Position numbers and translations under genes: made by a program
From: an uncultured Elusimicrobium sp.
GTDB lineage: Bacteria; Elusimicrobiota; Elusimicrobia; Elusimicrobiales; Elusimicrobiaceae
Direction of reading: 5' to 3'
DNA length: 64,000 nucleotides
Assembly (NCBI GenBank): GCA_902797165.1
Contig: CADBRU010000018.1
Location: 1-64,000 of the forward strand
Part shown: piece after piece, positions 16,792-24,816 of the stretch
How the letters are laid out: the number at the start of each line of letters is the position of its first letter
How positions within the stretch are numbered: the first letter of the stretch is position 1
The notes under the pieces: model-generated
Told to the model about the DNA's origin: nothing
The model's database searches: none
The model's input: only the letters and a program-made list of their open reading frames with translations

Positions 16792-18060
16792 TTATTTTGT
16801 TTGCGGTGTATTTAGTCCGCCAAAAGCCTTAGATACATCCCGCCCGGTGGGCTGTTGAAAAGGATAGAGCCCAAATTCCGGCATGACGGAATACAAATGG
16901 TCAAAGATATCACTTTGTATGCTTTCGTATTTAAGCCATTCGGTGGTAGCCGTGAAACAATAGATCTCAAGCGGCAATCCGGCAGACCCGGCCGCCAATT
17001 GACGCACCATACAGGTTTGGTTTTGATCTATAGTCGGCAAACTGTGTAAATATTCAACGGCATACTGACGGAAGGTGCCAATATTGGTCAAATGACGTCC
17101 GTTAAGCACATTTTCTTTGACATTACGCTCGGCATTAAAAACTTTTATTTCTTCCGATTTGTTTTTTAAATACTCCGAAATCAATTTGATTTTAGATAAA
17201 CGCGCAAACATTTCTTCATCTAAAAAGCGGATGGCTTCTACATCCACATAGATAGCCCGCTGAATACGCCGCGCACCGCTTTGCACCATACCGCTCCAGT
17301 TTTGAAATGGTTTGGAAATTAAATCATAGGCCGGCACGCTGATAATGGTATTATCAAAATTCTGCACCCGTACGGTGGTAAGGGAAATATCCACAACCGT
17401 TCCATCTGCTCCGTGGGAAGGCATAGTAATCCAATCGCCTATTTTAAGCAACTTATTGCTGGCTAGTTGTATCCCCGCGGCAAAACCCAAAATCGGGTCT
17501 TTAAACACCAGCATAAACACCGCGGCCGCCGCCGATAGACCCGTAATTACATACGTGGGCCGTTTGCTGATAATAATACACACAATAATCAAAGCAGCAA
17601 ACAAATAAACCAATATCTTACTGGCTTGAAACACCCCGCGCAGCGGCACTCTGGGGTTTTTGCCGTAGAGATTATCAAGCGTATTAATTACGGCGCACAA
17701 CAAGTGCATAAAACACAATACAAAGAAAATTCCCACCGCACGTCCGATAATTACTTGCAAAAGCGCCCCTTCTATCGGTAAAAAAAACGGATATAAATGG
17801 AACAAAGCCAAGGCACTGATCATAAACCCGACCGCACTGGAAAAGTGTGCTTTACGCATGGCTTCGCGCACTTTGCGAAAACGCTTGGCAAAAAAATCTC
17901 GGTCTAATGTAAAGTATAAAACCGTTTTCACCAATTTTGCCACCACGTACGCGCTCACAATTAACAGTATCAGTGACAAAATTTCCGCGCTGATATTCTC
18001 TATTTTTTCAGGCAAGTATCCGTAAGAGTGAATCCAATCAAACAACCATTTTGTAATCAT
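16792..18060 (-). CDS. MscS-family mechanosensitive ion channel (YbdG-like)
   Basis: This 422-residue inner-membrane channel is similar in size to the YbdG/MscM branch. About five membrane helices are seen (about 25-45, 70-90, 97-120, 150-165, 170-185), then the MscS pore helix and beta domain: FAAGIQLASNKLLKIGDWI (about 190-208), GTVVDISLTTVRVQNFDNT (about 218-236) and VPAYDLISKPFQNW. A long soluble C-terminal domain follows. Such channels open under membrane tension and release solutes on osmotic downshock. It lies divergently from the lipoprotein gene at 18110, with GGGGGAAAT before its ATG. Confidence 0.9.
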   Translation of the reverse strand: MITKWLFDWIHSYGYLPEKIENISAEILSLILLIVSAYVVAKLVKTVLYFTLDRDFFAKRFRKVREAMRKAHFSSAVGFMISALALFHLYPFFLPIEGALLQVIIGRAVGIFFVLCFMHLLCAVINTLDNLYGKNPRVPLRGVFQASKILVYLFAALIIVCIIISKRPTYVITGLSAAAAVFMLVFKDPILGFAAGIQLASNKLLKIGDWITMPSHGADGTVVDISLTTVRVQNFDNTIISVPAYDLISKPFQNWSGMVQSGARRIQRAIYVDVEAIRFLDEEMFARLSKIKLISEYLKNKSEEIKVFNAERNVKENVLNGRHLTNIGTFRQYAVEYLHSLPTIDQNQTCMVRQLAAGSAGLPLEIYCFTATTEWLKYESIQSDIFDHLYSVMPEFGLYPFQQPTGRDVSKAFGGLNTPQTK

Positions 18061-18096
18061 AAATTTCCCCCAAATGTTTTTTTCATAAAAACTTAT

Positions 18097-18109
18097 TATA
18101 ATAAAGTGT
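18097..18109 (+). promoter_or_regulatory. -10 box of the 18110 lipoprotein gene (leaderless)
   Basis: TATAAT at 18097-18102 is followed by seven bases and the ATG at 18110. No Shine-Dalgarno fits between, so the transcript probably starts at or next to the ATG. Confidence 0.55.
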
Positions 18110-18985
18110 ATGAAAAAATGTTTTCTATTGGCAATACTTCTCTATTTAAGCGCCTGTTATGCCCCGCTTAACAACTCCGGCATGGCCACTAATAAATCGT
18201 GGCTTGAGATACCTGCCAAACGCACCGATTTTCAAGGGAAAGCCTATGATTCCTGTTATCAATTCAAACTGCGTTTCATACCGCAAGAAGCCGATGCGGA
18301 ATTAGATTTGCGCGAAACATGTTTAGACAGTTGTTGTTGGATGAGTGAAAAGACCGAAGTGGTACTTGATTTCAATAAGAACTTTGAAAAAAATCTTAAA
18401 TTTTACGGGCGTGCCAACAAATACACACCGGCCAAAATTACCTTAAAAATGACCCATTCTAATTTCTTAAATACAAGTGCGGTGCATATTTCCCCGCGCG
18501 GGGCTATTTCCATGAACGGCACGGTAAAATTAAAACAAGAAACGGTAGAAGACCCCGTGCGGCTGGCGCAAATTGAGGAGCAAGCCCGCCGCCTGCAAGC
18601 GCAACACAATGCACGCTTAGCCGACGAAGAAATAGAACGCAACACCGTACCCGAAGTTTTAGCCCAAGACCCCAAAGGTAAAGAAGACGCGCAAGAACTG
18701 GTACAAAAAACCGTCGGCACGCAAATTGATCAATATTTTTATCGCATCAATAAAGAATATCAACAAAAGGGCTATGTGTTTTTAATCAGCAAACGATTTT
18801 ATACCGCACAACTTACGGTAGACGGCACGTACCGCGTTACTTGTCACGCACAAACCCGCACGGGCACCCAAGCCGACGAATTAAAAGCCCGCACCGTCAG
18901 TTGCGGAGTATGGACGGCAGATTTGCACAAAAATACCGTCAAGCCGCAAGACAGCCTTGCCCGCCAAATCAAAGCCGCTAATTAA
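18110..18985 (+). CDS. Hypothetical lipoprotein (291 aa)
   Basis: It starts MKKCFLLAILLYLSACYAPL, a signal peptide with lipobox LSAC and Cys at about 16. The rest is soluble: a Cys-containing beta-rich part (DSCYQFKLRF, LDSCCWMSEK at about 45-80), a Gln/Glu/Arg-rich probable coiled coil (about 140-190) and a C-terminal part with TVDGTYRVTCHAQTRTG. I recognise no family. It is probably an envelope lipoprotein facing the periplasm. Its stop overlaps the stop of the convergent DUF167 gene by three to four bases. The leaderless start is noted separately. Confidence 0.75.
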   Translation: MKKCFLLAILLYLSACYAPLNNSGMATNKSWLEIPAKRTDFQGKAYDSCYQFKLRFIPQEADAELDLRETCLDSCCWMSEKTEVVLDFNKNFEKNLKFYGRANKYTPAKITLKMTHSNFLNTSAVHISPRGAISMNGTVKLKQETVEDPVRLAQIEEQARRLQAQHNARLADEEIERNTVPEVLAQDPKGKEDAQELVQKTVGTQIDQYFYRINKEYQQKGYVFLISKRFYTAQLTVDGTYRVTCHAQTRTGTQADELKARTVSCGVWTADLHKNTVKPQDSLARQIKAAN

Positions 18986-19212
18986 TGATCACGCAAGAGA
19001 AAAATTTTAGAAGGGCTGGTGGCCCCTTTGATTAGAGAGAGTTTGTTTTCGGGTAGATTTAGATGCGCCGCCAGTAAGGCACGTACGGCGGCATTGGCCT
19101 GACCGCGCTCGGCCGGGGCTTTGACCCAAATTTCAAAAGTATCGGCAGACTTTTGGACTAATTTCTCTTTCTTCTCGTCTGCATGCACTTTTACTTTCAG
19201 ATACTCTTCCAT
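18982..19212 (-). CDS. DUF167 (YggU) family protein
   Basis: This 76-residue cytoplasmic protein has the DUF167 pattern: MEEYLKVKVHADEKKEKL, then IWVKAPAERGQANAAV (about 34-49) and LIKGATSPSKIFLL near the end. The biochemical role of the family is unknown. The ATG at 19212 was chosen; a GTG 15 bases earlier lies inside the stem of the upstream terminator. It sits directly after that terminator on the same strand as the phosphoglycerate mutase ORF, so it depends either on read-through or on a promoter I cannot see. It has no clear ribosome binding site. Confidence 0.85.
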   Translation of the reverse strand: MEEYLKVKVHADEKKEKLVQKSADTFEIWVKAPAERGQANAAVRALLAAHLNLPENKLSLIKGATSPSKIFLLRDH

Positions 19213-19247
19213 AAAAGAACGGGGCACCCAAGTGCCCCGTTTTATTT
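19213..19247 (-). terminator. Terminator after the dnaQ-gpmI ORF
   Basis: On the minus strand ACGGGGCAC, a CTTGG-type loop and GTGCCCCGT are followed by TCTTTT. The T tract runs straight into the ATG of the DUF167 gene, so the hairpin may also limit expression of that gene. Confidence 0.8.
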
Positions 19248-21473
19248 TTATTTCTCAATTAAACTTTTGGCGGTCATATCCACCGGTTTTTCAAGTCCCA
19301 TGACTTGCAAAATCGTAACCGCGATATCACCCAAATTGCCCGTTGCGGCCAGTTGCGCGTGCGGAGCATTGGGATTAATATAGACGAAATCTACCAAATT
19401 GGTAGTGTGCGCCGTTTTGGGCATATTAATTTTACTATCCCACATTTCTTCGGCGTTTCCATGATCGGCAGTAATCATAACCGCATAATTTTTAGACAGT
19501 GCTTCTTCGGTTACTTTGCCTACACACTCATCCACTACTTCAATGGCTTTCACCGCCGCCGGGAAACTGCCCGTATGTCCGACCATGTCTCCGTTTGCAA
19601 AATTGATAATGATTAAATCATATTTTTCACCCTCAATTTGTTTCACGGCTTCGTCAGCCACGCGGTAGGCCTCCATTTCCGGATGTTCGGCAAAAGTGGC
19701 AGGATCAAAACGCCCTTTAATTTCAATACGGTCCTCTCCGGGATACGGTTGAATTTGTTTCCCATTAAAGAAAGAGGTAACGTGTTTGAATTTTTGCGTT
19801 TCCGCTAAACGCAGTTGCTTTAGCCCGGCATCGGAAACCACTTGGCCTAGCAAATGATCCATACCGCCGCCGTCCGTCATAGAAGGAAGCGCATTATACG
19901 GGAAAGAATCATAATACTTGGTCAGACCGCAATACACACACGGCACGCGCGTAATATGTCCCGGATACTGCGGATCAATGAAGGCTTTTGTCAGTTGGAT
20001 AGCGCGGTCTTGGCGGAAGTTAAAGAAAATCACGCTATCCCCTTCTGCCATACCTTTGTAATCACCCAGCACCGTGGGCGGGATGTATTCATCTACCATC
20101 GGGCCGCCGTCCGGTGTTTTCAAAGTTTCATAATCGGTGGTAACCGCTTCCTCTGCCGTGGCGGCATGCGCACCTTGGGCGTGCACAATAAGGTTATAGG
20201 CTTTATCGGTCAGTTCCCAATTTTCACTGCGGTCCATGGCATAATAGCGCCCTTGGATGGTGGCAATTTGCCCCACACCGCATTGTTTAATCACTTCTTC
20301 CGTTTGGCGGATAAAACCCACCGAAGATTTCGGAGGTGTATCGCGCCCGTCGGAAAAGAAATGCACATAAATTTGTTTAATGCCTTTTTGGGCGGCATAT
20401 TTCAAAATAGCAAACAAATGATCTTGGTGGGCGTGCACCCCTTCGTCTTGCACAAGGCCCATCACATGCAATGCTTTTTGATTTTTAACACAATTATCAA
20501 TGGCCGCCGCAAACGGTTTAGAGGTAAATAAAGAACCGTCCTCAATGGTGTCTTTCAAGCGTTTAAGTTCTTGAATAACAATACGTCCGGCTCCCATATT
20601 TAGGTGTCCTACCTCCGAAGATCCCATATATCCCGCCGGCAAACCCACTTGTTCGCCGGAGGCTTCGATTTGGGTATGCGGCCACTTGGCCAAGTAACGA
20701 TCCATATTCGGCGTTTTGGCATTACTTACAGCATTATACGGACCGGGCTGAGCATTGCCCCAACCGTCCCGAATAATCAAAACTACTCTTTTCATAGATT
20801 TCCCCTCCCTGCTTTGCACAGTGTTAAAGTTCTTGTATATATTATAGAAAAGTGGCCCCTTTGTCAGCAGATATTTTGTATTACCTAATTGCACATTGGG
20901 GTGGCGGTGAAATTGAGCATTTTGCACTTCTTCAAGTGTGGTAATGCCGCCTTTTACAAAATCTTGTAAGAAGCAATATAATACTTTTTCCGTCATGCGT
21001 ACATCTGCCAATGCGCGGTGGGCGCCGTCGGTATTAATGCCCAAAGTGGCGGCAATTACGCCCAAATTATTACGCTCAAAACGGCCGTTTTTGCGGGCTA
21101 ATTTCAAAGTATCCAGTATCGGCCAATTTGGTAACCGAAGACCGCTTCTTTCCATTTCGCTACGTACAAAATCTAAATCAAAATCAGCATTATGCGCCAC
21201 CAGCACACAGTCTTCCAATAAATCGATTAATTGCGGGGCAACTTGGGCAAAAGTCGGCGCATTTTTGACCATTTCGTTAGTAATACCGTGAATGGCTATT
21301 ACGTCGGGATGCATGGGCATTTGCGGATTTAACAGGGTAGAAAATTCTCTTATTTTTTGGCCGTTCTTGCTAATAGAAATAGCAATTTCACACACTCTGC
21401 CGCCTCTGGCGGGATCCAAGCCCGTTGTTTCGGTATCCAGTACGGCAAATTTTACTTCCGATAAATGAGTCAT
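19248..21473 (-). CDS. gpmI: DnaQ-type 3'-5' exonuclease fused in frame to cofactor-independent phosphoglycerate mutase
   Basis: One uninterrupted frame of 741 codons encodes two known proteins. Residues 1 to about 210 are a DEDDh exonuclease: FAVLDTETTGL (ExoI), LVAHNADFDLDFV (ExoII) and AHRALADVRMTEKVL (ExoIII). Residues 227-741 are a full-length (515 aa) iPGM, the glycolytic interconversion of 3- and 2-phosphoglycerate, with IIRDGWGNAQ, the catalytic serine in YMGSSEVGHLNMG, and TADHGNAEEMW. The junction (about 205-226) contains a TATAAT box at 20841-20846 and a strong AGGGAGGGGA five bases before the iPGM ATG (20795), so the mutase can also be made alone. The exonuclease ATG at 21473 follows the upstream membrane-protein stop within 3 bp. 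Confidence 0.88.
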   Translation of the reverse strand: MTHLSEVKFAVLDTETTGLDPARGGRVCEIAISISKNGQKIREFSTLLNPQMPMHPDVIAIHGITNEMVKNAPTFAQVAPQLIDLLEDCVLVAHNADFDLDFVRSEMERSGLRLPNWPILDTLKLARKNGRFERNNLGVIAATLGINTDGAHRALADVRMTEKVLYCFLQDFVKGGITTLEEVQNAQFHRHPNVQLGNTKYLLTKGPLFYNIYKNFNTVQSREGKSMKRVVLIIRDGWGNAQPGPYNAVSNAKTPNMDRYLAKWPHTQIEASGEQVGLPAGYMGSSEVGHLNMGAGRIVIQELKRLKDTIEDGSLFTSKPFAAAIDNCVKNQKALHVMGLVQDEGVHAHQDHLFAILKYAAQKGIKQIYVHFFSDGRDTPPKSSVGFIRQTEEVIKQCGVGQIATIQGRYYAMDRSENWELTDKAYNLIVHAQGAHAATAEEAVTTDYETLKTPDGGPMVDEYIPPTVLGDYKGMAEGDSVIFFNFRQDRAIQLTKAFIDPQYPGHITRVPCVYCGLTKYYDSFPYNALPSMTDGGGMDHLLGQVVSDAGLKQLRLAETQKFKHVTSFFNGKQIQPYPGEDRIEIKGRFDPATFAEHPEMEAYRVADEAVKQIEGEKYDLIIINFANGDMVGHTGSFPAAVKAIEVVDECVGKVTEEALSKNYAVMITADHGNAEEMWDSKINMPKTAHTTNLVDFVYINPNAPHAQLAATGNLGDIAVTILQVMGLEKPVDMTAKSLIEK
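20796..20869 (-). promoter_or_regulatory. Internal promoter and ribosome binding site for gpmI inside the fused ORF
   Basis: On the minus strand CTGACA (20862-20867) or TGCTGA (20864-20869) precedes TATAAT (20841-20846) by 15 or 17 nt. About 46 bases later AGGGAGGGGA (20801-20810) lies five bases before the ATG at 20795. All of it is in frame and free of stops. Confidence 0.6.
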
Positions 21474-21475
21474 AA

Positions 21476-22180
21476 TCAACCCCAACTATAACGAACCAAA
21501 AAACCGATTGCGGTGGCACCGAATATACTGAAATAAAACGCAAAGCGCGATAAGTCCATCAAGCGGTTCCGGTCCGCTTCCACGCACGCAAGGAACCACA
21601 CCACAAACCATAACACCCACCGCCATCCCGGCAGTAATACAATTAAGAAAAAAATCAAACGCATCAGCATGGTAACAAAACTTTCATCTAACGTAGGATA
21701 ATCGCGTCCGTATAAATCTTGTTCCACCATGTAAATAAAAATGCTAAACATTCGGGTCACCACAATGACCCCTATCCAAAACAAGGTAACCGGCTCGGAC
21801 ATTAAATCACCGCTGCGATACAATTCATATAACGGAGAACACACCAGCAAAGCCAATATTGCCAAAACATCATGTATCAAAAATGTAAGGGTATAACCTC
21901 TTTTTTGCCCTTTACGATACACAAACAAACGATTGATAATGCTGTATAACACCGACACAATAATAATACCGCCCCAACCCGGCATGGACCATATATCTGC
22001 CACCGGCCAATCGAGGGTGAGATAAGGCAGACACAAAAATGCAGCCAATGCGCCGAATACAACGGTTTGTAGCACACTGGCCCCGTTCGGGTGACGCTCA
22101 CGCCAGGCAAAAAATCGTTGATTGTAAAATAAAATAGCGCAAATATAATAGACCAATACTAAACGCCAAAAAACTATCAT
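21476..22180 (-). CDS. Integral membrane protein of unknown function (234 aa)
   Basis: About six to seven hydrophobic helices are visible (about 4-20, 38-56, 70-85, 100-120, 133-152, 170-198, 210-230), with short charged loops such as NQRFFAWRERHPNG and EADRNRLMDLSRF. I recognise no family or catalytic motif. It starts four bases before the stop of the histidine kinase (ATGA overlap), and its stop lies 3 bp before the exonuclease start, so it sits in the middle of a kinase-membrane protein-exonuclease/mutase operon. It may be a partner of the kinase, but this rests on position only. Confidence 0.75.
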   Translation of the reverse strand: MIVFWRLVLVYYICAILFYNQRFFAWRERHPNGASVLQTVVFGALAAFLCLPYLTLDWPVADIWSMPGWGGIIIVSVLYSIINRLFVYRKGQKRGYTLTFLIHDVLAILALLVCSPLYELYRSGDLMSEPVTLFWIGVIVVTRMFSIFIYMVEQDLYGRDYPTLDESFVTMLMRLIFFLIVLLPGWRWVLWFVVWFLACVEADRNRLMDLSRFAFYFSIFGATAIGFLVRYSWG

Positions 22181-23877
22181 TTTTCCTCCTTGGGCAAATG
22201 CAAAGTAAAAGTGCTTCCTTGCCCGACTTGAGATGTTACGGTTAAATCTCCGCCGTGTGCGCGGGCCAGTTGCCGGCTGATAAATAAGCCCAGCCCATAG
22301 CCTTCGGCCCGGTTATCGGCTTGACGAAATTTTTCAAAAATCTGTTCCATTTCCGCAGCAGTCATCCCCTTGCCGCTGTCTTGCACGCAAAGCCATACTT
22401 CCCGCTCCGTTTCCCCCGCGGAAATTTTCACAAAACCTTTAGCAGTAAATTTTACGGCATTAGAAACTAAATTGCTTACGATACGGCTCAGTAATTTCGG
22501 ATCGGCATATATCATTAAATTTTCATCAATCGCAGCAGACAAATCCAGTTGTTTGGCTTGAGCAATAGGTTGCTGCGTATCTATTACATGCCGCACAATA
22601 GGGGACAAAGCCACTTGCTCACGCTGCGGCAATGCCATCCCCGCTTCTACCCGAGATACGGACAATACATCTTCCAACATGACTGATAAATTCTGCGCCG
22701 CCTCTGCCATGCGGTTCAAATAGTTTTGCCGTTCTTTTTCCGATACTTGTCCGCTCGATAAAATATAAATATAGCCTTGCAAACCCATCAGCGGGGCGCG
22801 CAAATCGTGTGCCACCGCGCGGTAAATTTGCTCTTTCATTTCACTAACTTGGTTTTTAAGTTGTAAGGCTTGATAATCTTGCAAATCGGCGGTCATTTTA
22901 TTAAACGAAGCAATCAGTTGTCTAAATTCCCCCCAACCTACATCTTCCGCCACGCGATAATTTAAATTTCCGTTACTGATTTCTTGCGCGCCTTGTATCA
23001 GTTGAGCAATAGGCGCCCCCAAATTACGTGCAAAGGCATGTGCCCCGAAATACGCTAGCATAGCAATAGCCAGTAAGAATAATAAAAGCACCAAATTAGA
23101 TAAATACACGCTGCGGAAAGCCTCTTCTTTGGGTTGCAACACGACCACATACATCCCTAAACGAGGCTCAGAGGATACGGCCCCCACTAAAGCCCCTTCC
23201 AAACTGGGCAAAGACTTAATGAGCGGTGATTTGCCGGCTAGTTGTTTGGCTAAATCTGCCGTACTAATTCCCGGATTCCATTGATAGGGTCCTATTTGCA
23301 GTTGACCCGAAGGATCCAGCAAATATACTTGACCGGTTTGCCCGATACGCATTTGAGACAAACGATCTGTTAAATCTATCAATTGCTCTCTTCCGTAAAC
23401 GCTATATCCGTCAGTTAACGGATAGACAAATTCCAAAGAAGGCACCACTCCGTCCGCATGGCTCAAACGCGCCCGAAAACGCGGCTCGGATTGATTATTT
23501 GTAATAAGATCTTCCGTTTGTATATTCGGGGAGGTTTCCTGCCCTTGCATGGCACGGGAAACTTCTTCTCCCTTGGCATTTAATACTACCAAAATGGACA
23601 AGTCCGGATAAGTTTGCAGTAAATTTTGCAAAATTTTATCTAAATTCTCTTTTTCTTTGGATTGATTTAATAGAGACGGAACAAAGGACAGGCGCCCTTC
23701 CAATTCTGCGGCATATTGCGGCAACTCCGACGACACGATTTCCGCCAAATTATAATGGTTTTCCAACAAAGTATTTCGTTGTCGGTTTTGATAATACGCC
23801 AGCAGTAATGCCATCGGAATCAATGGCAAAAGTACTACCGTTACGAATAATTTAAAAAGTTTAGAAAATATAGACAT
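22177..23877 (-). CDS. Membrane sensor histidine kinase (Cache-HAMP-HisKA-HATPase)
   Basis: This 566-residue kinase has an N-terminal helix (about 8-27), a periplasmic Cache-like sensor (about 30-250), a second helix (about 258-278) and a HAMP segment (about 280-335). The phosphoacceptor box is VAHDLRAPLMGLQGY (His at about 355), followed by N-box IVSNLVSNAVKFT (about 460), DSGKGM, and GYGLGLFISRQLARAHGG. It should autophosphorylate in response to an extracellular ligand. No response regulator gene is adjacent, so the partner must be encoded elsewhere. TTGCTATAAT precedes the ATG by ten bases, giving a leader of only a few nucleotides. Confidence 0.92.
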   Translation of the reverse strand: MSIFSKLFKLFVTVVLLPLIPMALLLAYYQNRQRNTLLENHYNLAEIVSSELPQYAAELEGRLSFVPSLLNQSKEKENLDKILQNLLQTYPDLSILVVLNAKGEEVSRAMQGQETSPNIQTEDLITNNQSEPRFRARLSHADGVVPSLEFVYPLTDGYSVYGREQLIDLTDRLSQMRIGQTGQVYLLDPSGQLQIGPYQWNPGISTADLAKQLAGKSPLIKSLPSLEGALVGAVSSEPRLGMYVVVLQPKEEAFRSVYLSNLVLLLFLLAIAMLAYFGAHAFARNLGAPIAQLIQGAQEISNGNLNYRVAEDVGWGEFRQLIASFNKMTADLQDYQALQLKNQVSEMKEQIYRAVAHDLRAPLMGLQGYIYILSSGQVSEKERQNYLNRMAEAAQNLSVMLEDVLSVSRVEAGMALPQREQVALSPIVRHVIDTQQPIAQAKQLDLSAAIDENLMIYADPKLLSRIVSNLVSNAVKFTAKGFVKISAGETEREVWLCVQDSGKGMTAAEMEQIFEKFRQADNRAEGYGLGLFISRQLARAHGGDLTVTSQVGQGSTFTLHLPKEEK

Positions 23878-23896
23878 ACCTAATTTTATTATAGCA
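23878..23896 (-). promoter_or_regulatory. Extended -10 promoter of the histidine kinase operon
   Basis: On the minus strand TTTGCTATAAT (hexamer 23888-23893) lies ten bases before the ATG (23877). The predicted leader is about three to four bases. Confidence 0.55.
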
Positions 23897-23929
23897 AAAG
23901 AACGTCTAAACGCGTACGTATGTTAAAAT

Positions 23930-23959
23930 AAAACCCCCGCTGATTAGCAGGGGTTTTTA
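23930..23959. terminator. Terminator between CBM48 protein gene and kinase operon
   Basis: AAAACCCCCGC, the loop TGATTA and GCAGGGGTTTTT form a stem with one mismatch. On the minus strand it lies just after the stop of the CBM48 gene (23974). Confidence 0.8.
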
Positions 23960-23973
23960 AAATCAACCGTTTT

Positions 23974-24678
23974 TTATTCTAATACTAATACCGAACGTCC
24001 GTCTTTTTCTTCGGCATAGGGATCGGTCGTTTTCTTACCGTCCACGATAAACAAATATTTATAATTGCCCGGGGCAATGGCTAATGTAACTTCCCACACA
24101 TTACCTTTCTTGGTCATGGCGCGCGGTTTTGCCATCGTAAAGCCGCTTACCACCGACACCGCTTTTGCATCACCGAAATAGCGGAAAGTAACTTGGCGGT
24201 ATTTGCTCTTCGGGTTTACACTGACCACTACGCTTTGTTTCTTTTCTTGCACCGCCGGAGCCGGTTTTTCGGGTTCTTCTACCGGGGCGGCTACCGCAAC
24301 CACCGGTTCGGGAGCGGGCTCTTTTGCCGCAACCGCCACCGTAGTTTCTTCCACTTCTACCACTTCCGCGACCGGTTTGGCGGCCGGAGTCGGCTCGGGA
24401 ATAATTACCTCATCGGTTACCGTAACGATTTCTTCCACGGCAGACGGCCCTTGCGCCGCAGGATTTAATAATTTGGCAGAAATATTTTGATACAGCAGTA
24501 CCCCGAATATACACAAAAATACCGCATCAATAATAATTAAAAACAACCACAAATCTTTATGTTTGGAAGGATGCGCGCTTTTGCCATCAAACTCCGAAAA
24601 TTCCGGCTCGGAGGACACGGGAGGCACTGCCTCAGTGTTTTCTTGTATTTCGGGTGTTTCTTTCTTTTCGTCTGCCAT
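23974..24678 (-). CDS. Membrane-anchored protein with C-terminal CBM48/AMPK-like domain
   Basis: This 234-residue protein has three parts: an acidic/polar head (1 to about 42), one membrane helix (LWLFLIIIDAVFLCIFGVLL, about 43-62) and a long Pro/Glu/Val/Ala linker (about 75-150). The C-terminal early-set domain (about 155-234) reads RQVTFRYFGDAKAVSVVSGF, VWEVTLAIAPGNYKYLFIVDG and TTDPYAEEKDG, the layout of CBM48/AMPK glycogen-binding modules. Orientation rules predict the head inside and the CBM domain in the periplasm, unusual for a module normally met in cytoplasmic glycogen enzymes. It may bind glycans or act as a scaffold. The tRNA-Gly gene lies just upstream. Confidence 0.75.
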   Translation of the reverse strand: MADEKKETPEIQENTEAVPPVSSEPEFSEFDGKSAHPSKHKDLWLFLIIIDAVFLCIFGVLLYQNISAKLLNPAAQGPSAVEEIVTVTDEVIIPEPTPAAKPVAEVVEVEETTVAVAAKEPAPEPVVAVAAPVEEPEKPAPAVQEKKQSVVVSVNPKSKYRQVTFRYFGDAKAVSVVSGFTMAKPRAMTKKGNVWEVTLAIAPGNYKYLFIVDGKKTTDPYAEEKDGRSVLVLE

Positions 24679-24695
24679 AGGAAATCCTTTTTAAA

Positions 24696-24766
24696 AGCGG
24701 GCGAAGGGAATCGAACCCTCGTCTAGAGCTTGGGAAGCTCCCATTCTACCATTGAACCACGCCCGC
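24696..24766 (-). tRNA. tRNA-Gly, anticodon CCC
   Basis: This 71-nt cloverleaf starts GCGGGCG, pairing with CGCCCGC at the 3' end (discriminator T). The D arm contains TTCAATGGTAGAA, and the anticodon stem GGAGC/GCTCT encloses the loop TTCCCAA with CCC at positions 34-36. The T arm is GAGGGTTCGATTCCCTT. CCA is not encoded. It is close to the bacterial glyU type. Confidence 0.96.
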
Positions 24767-24786
24767 ATAAATTTATATCCGTTACT

Positions 24787-24796
24787 ATTATAGCAA
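24787..24796 (-). promoter_or_regulatory. Extended -10 promoter of tRNA-Gly
   Basis: TTGCTATAAT on the minus strand (hexamer 24787-24792) lies 20 bases before the mature tRNA 5' end. It matches boxes found upstream of several protein genes here. Confidence 0.6.
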
Positions 24797-24816
24797 TTCT
24801 ATTTTTGTTTCGTCAC

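Noticed and set aside
19854-20531. A 225-codon open frame on the plus strand
   Set aside because: It is antisense to the phosphoglycerate mutase domain, His/Arg-rich with no family resemblance and no ribosome binding site; it is a shadow of a conserved gene.
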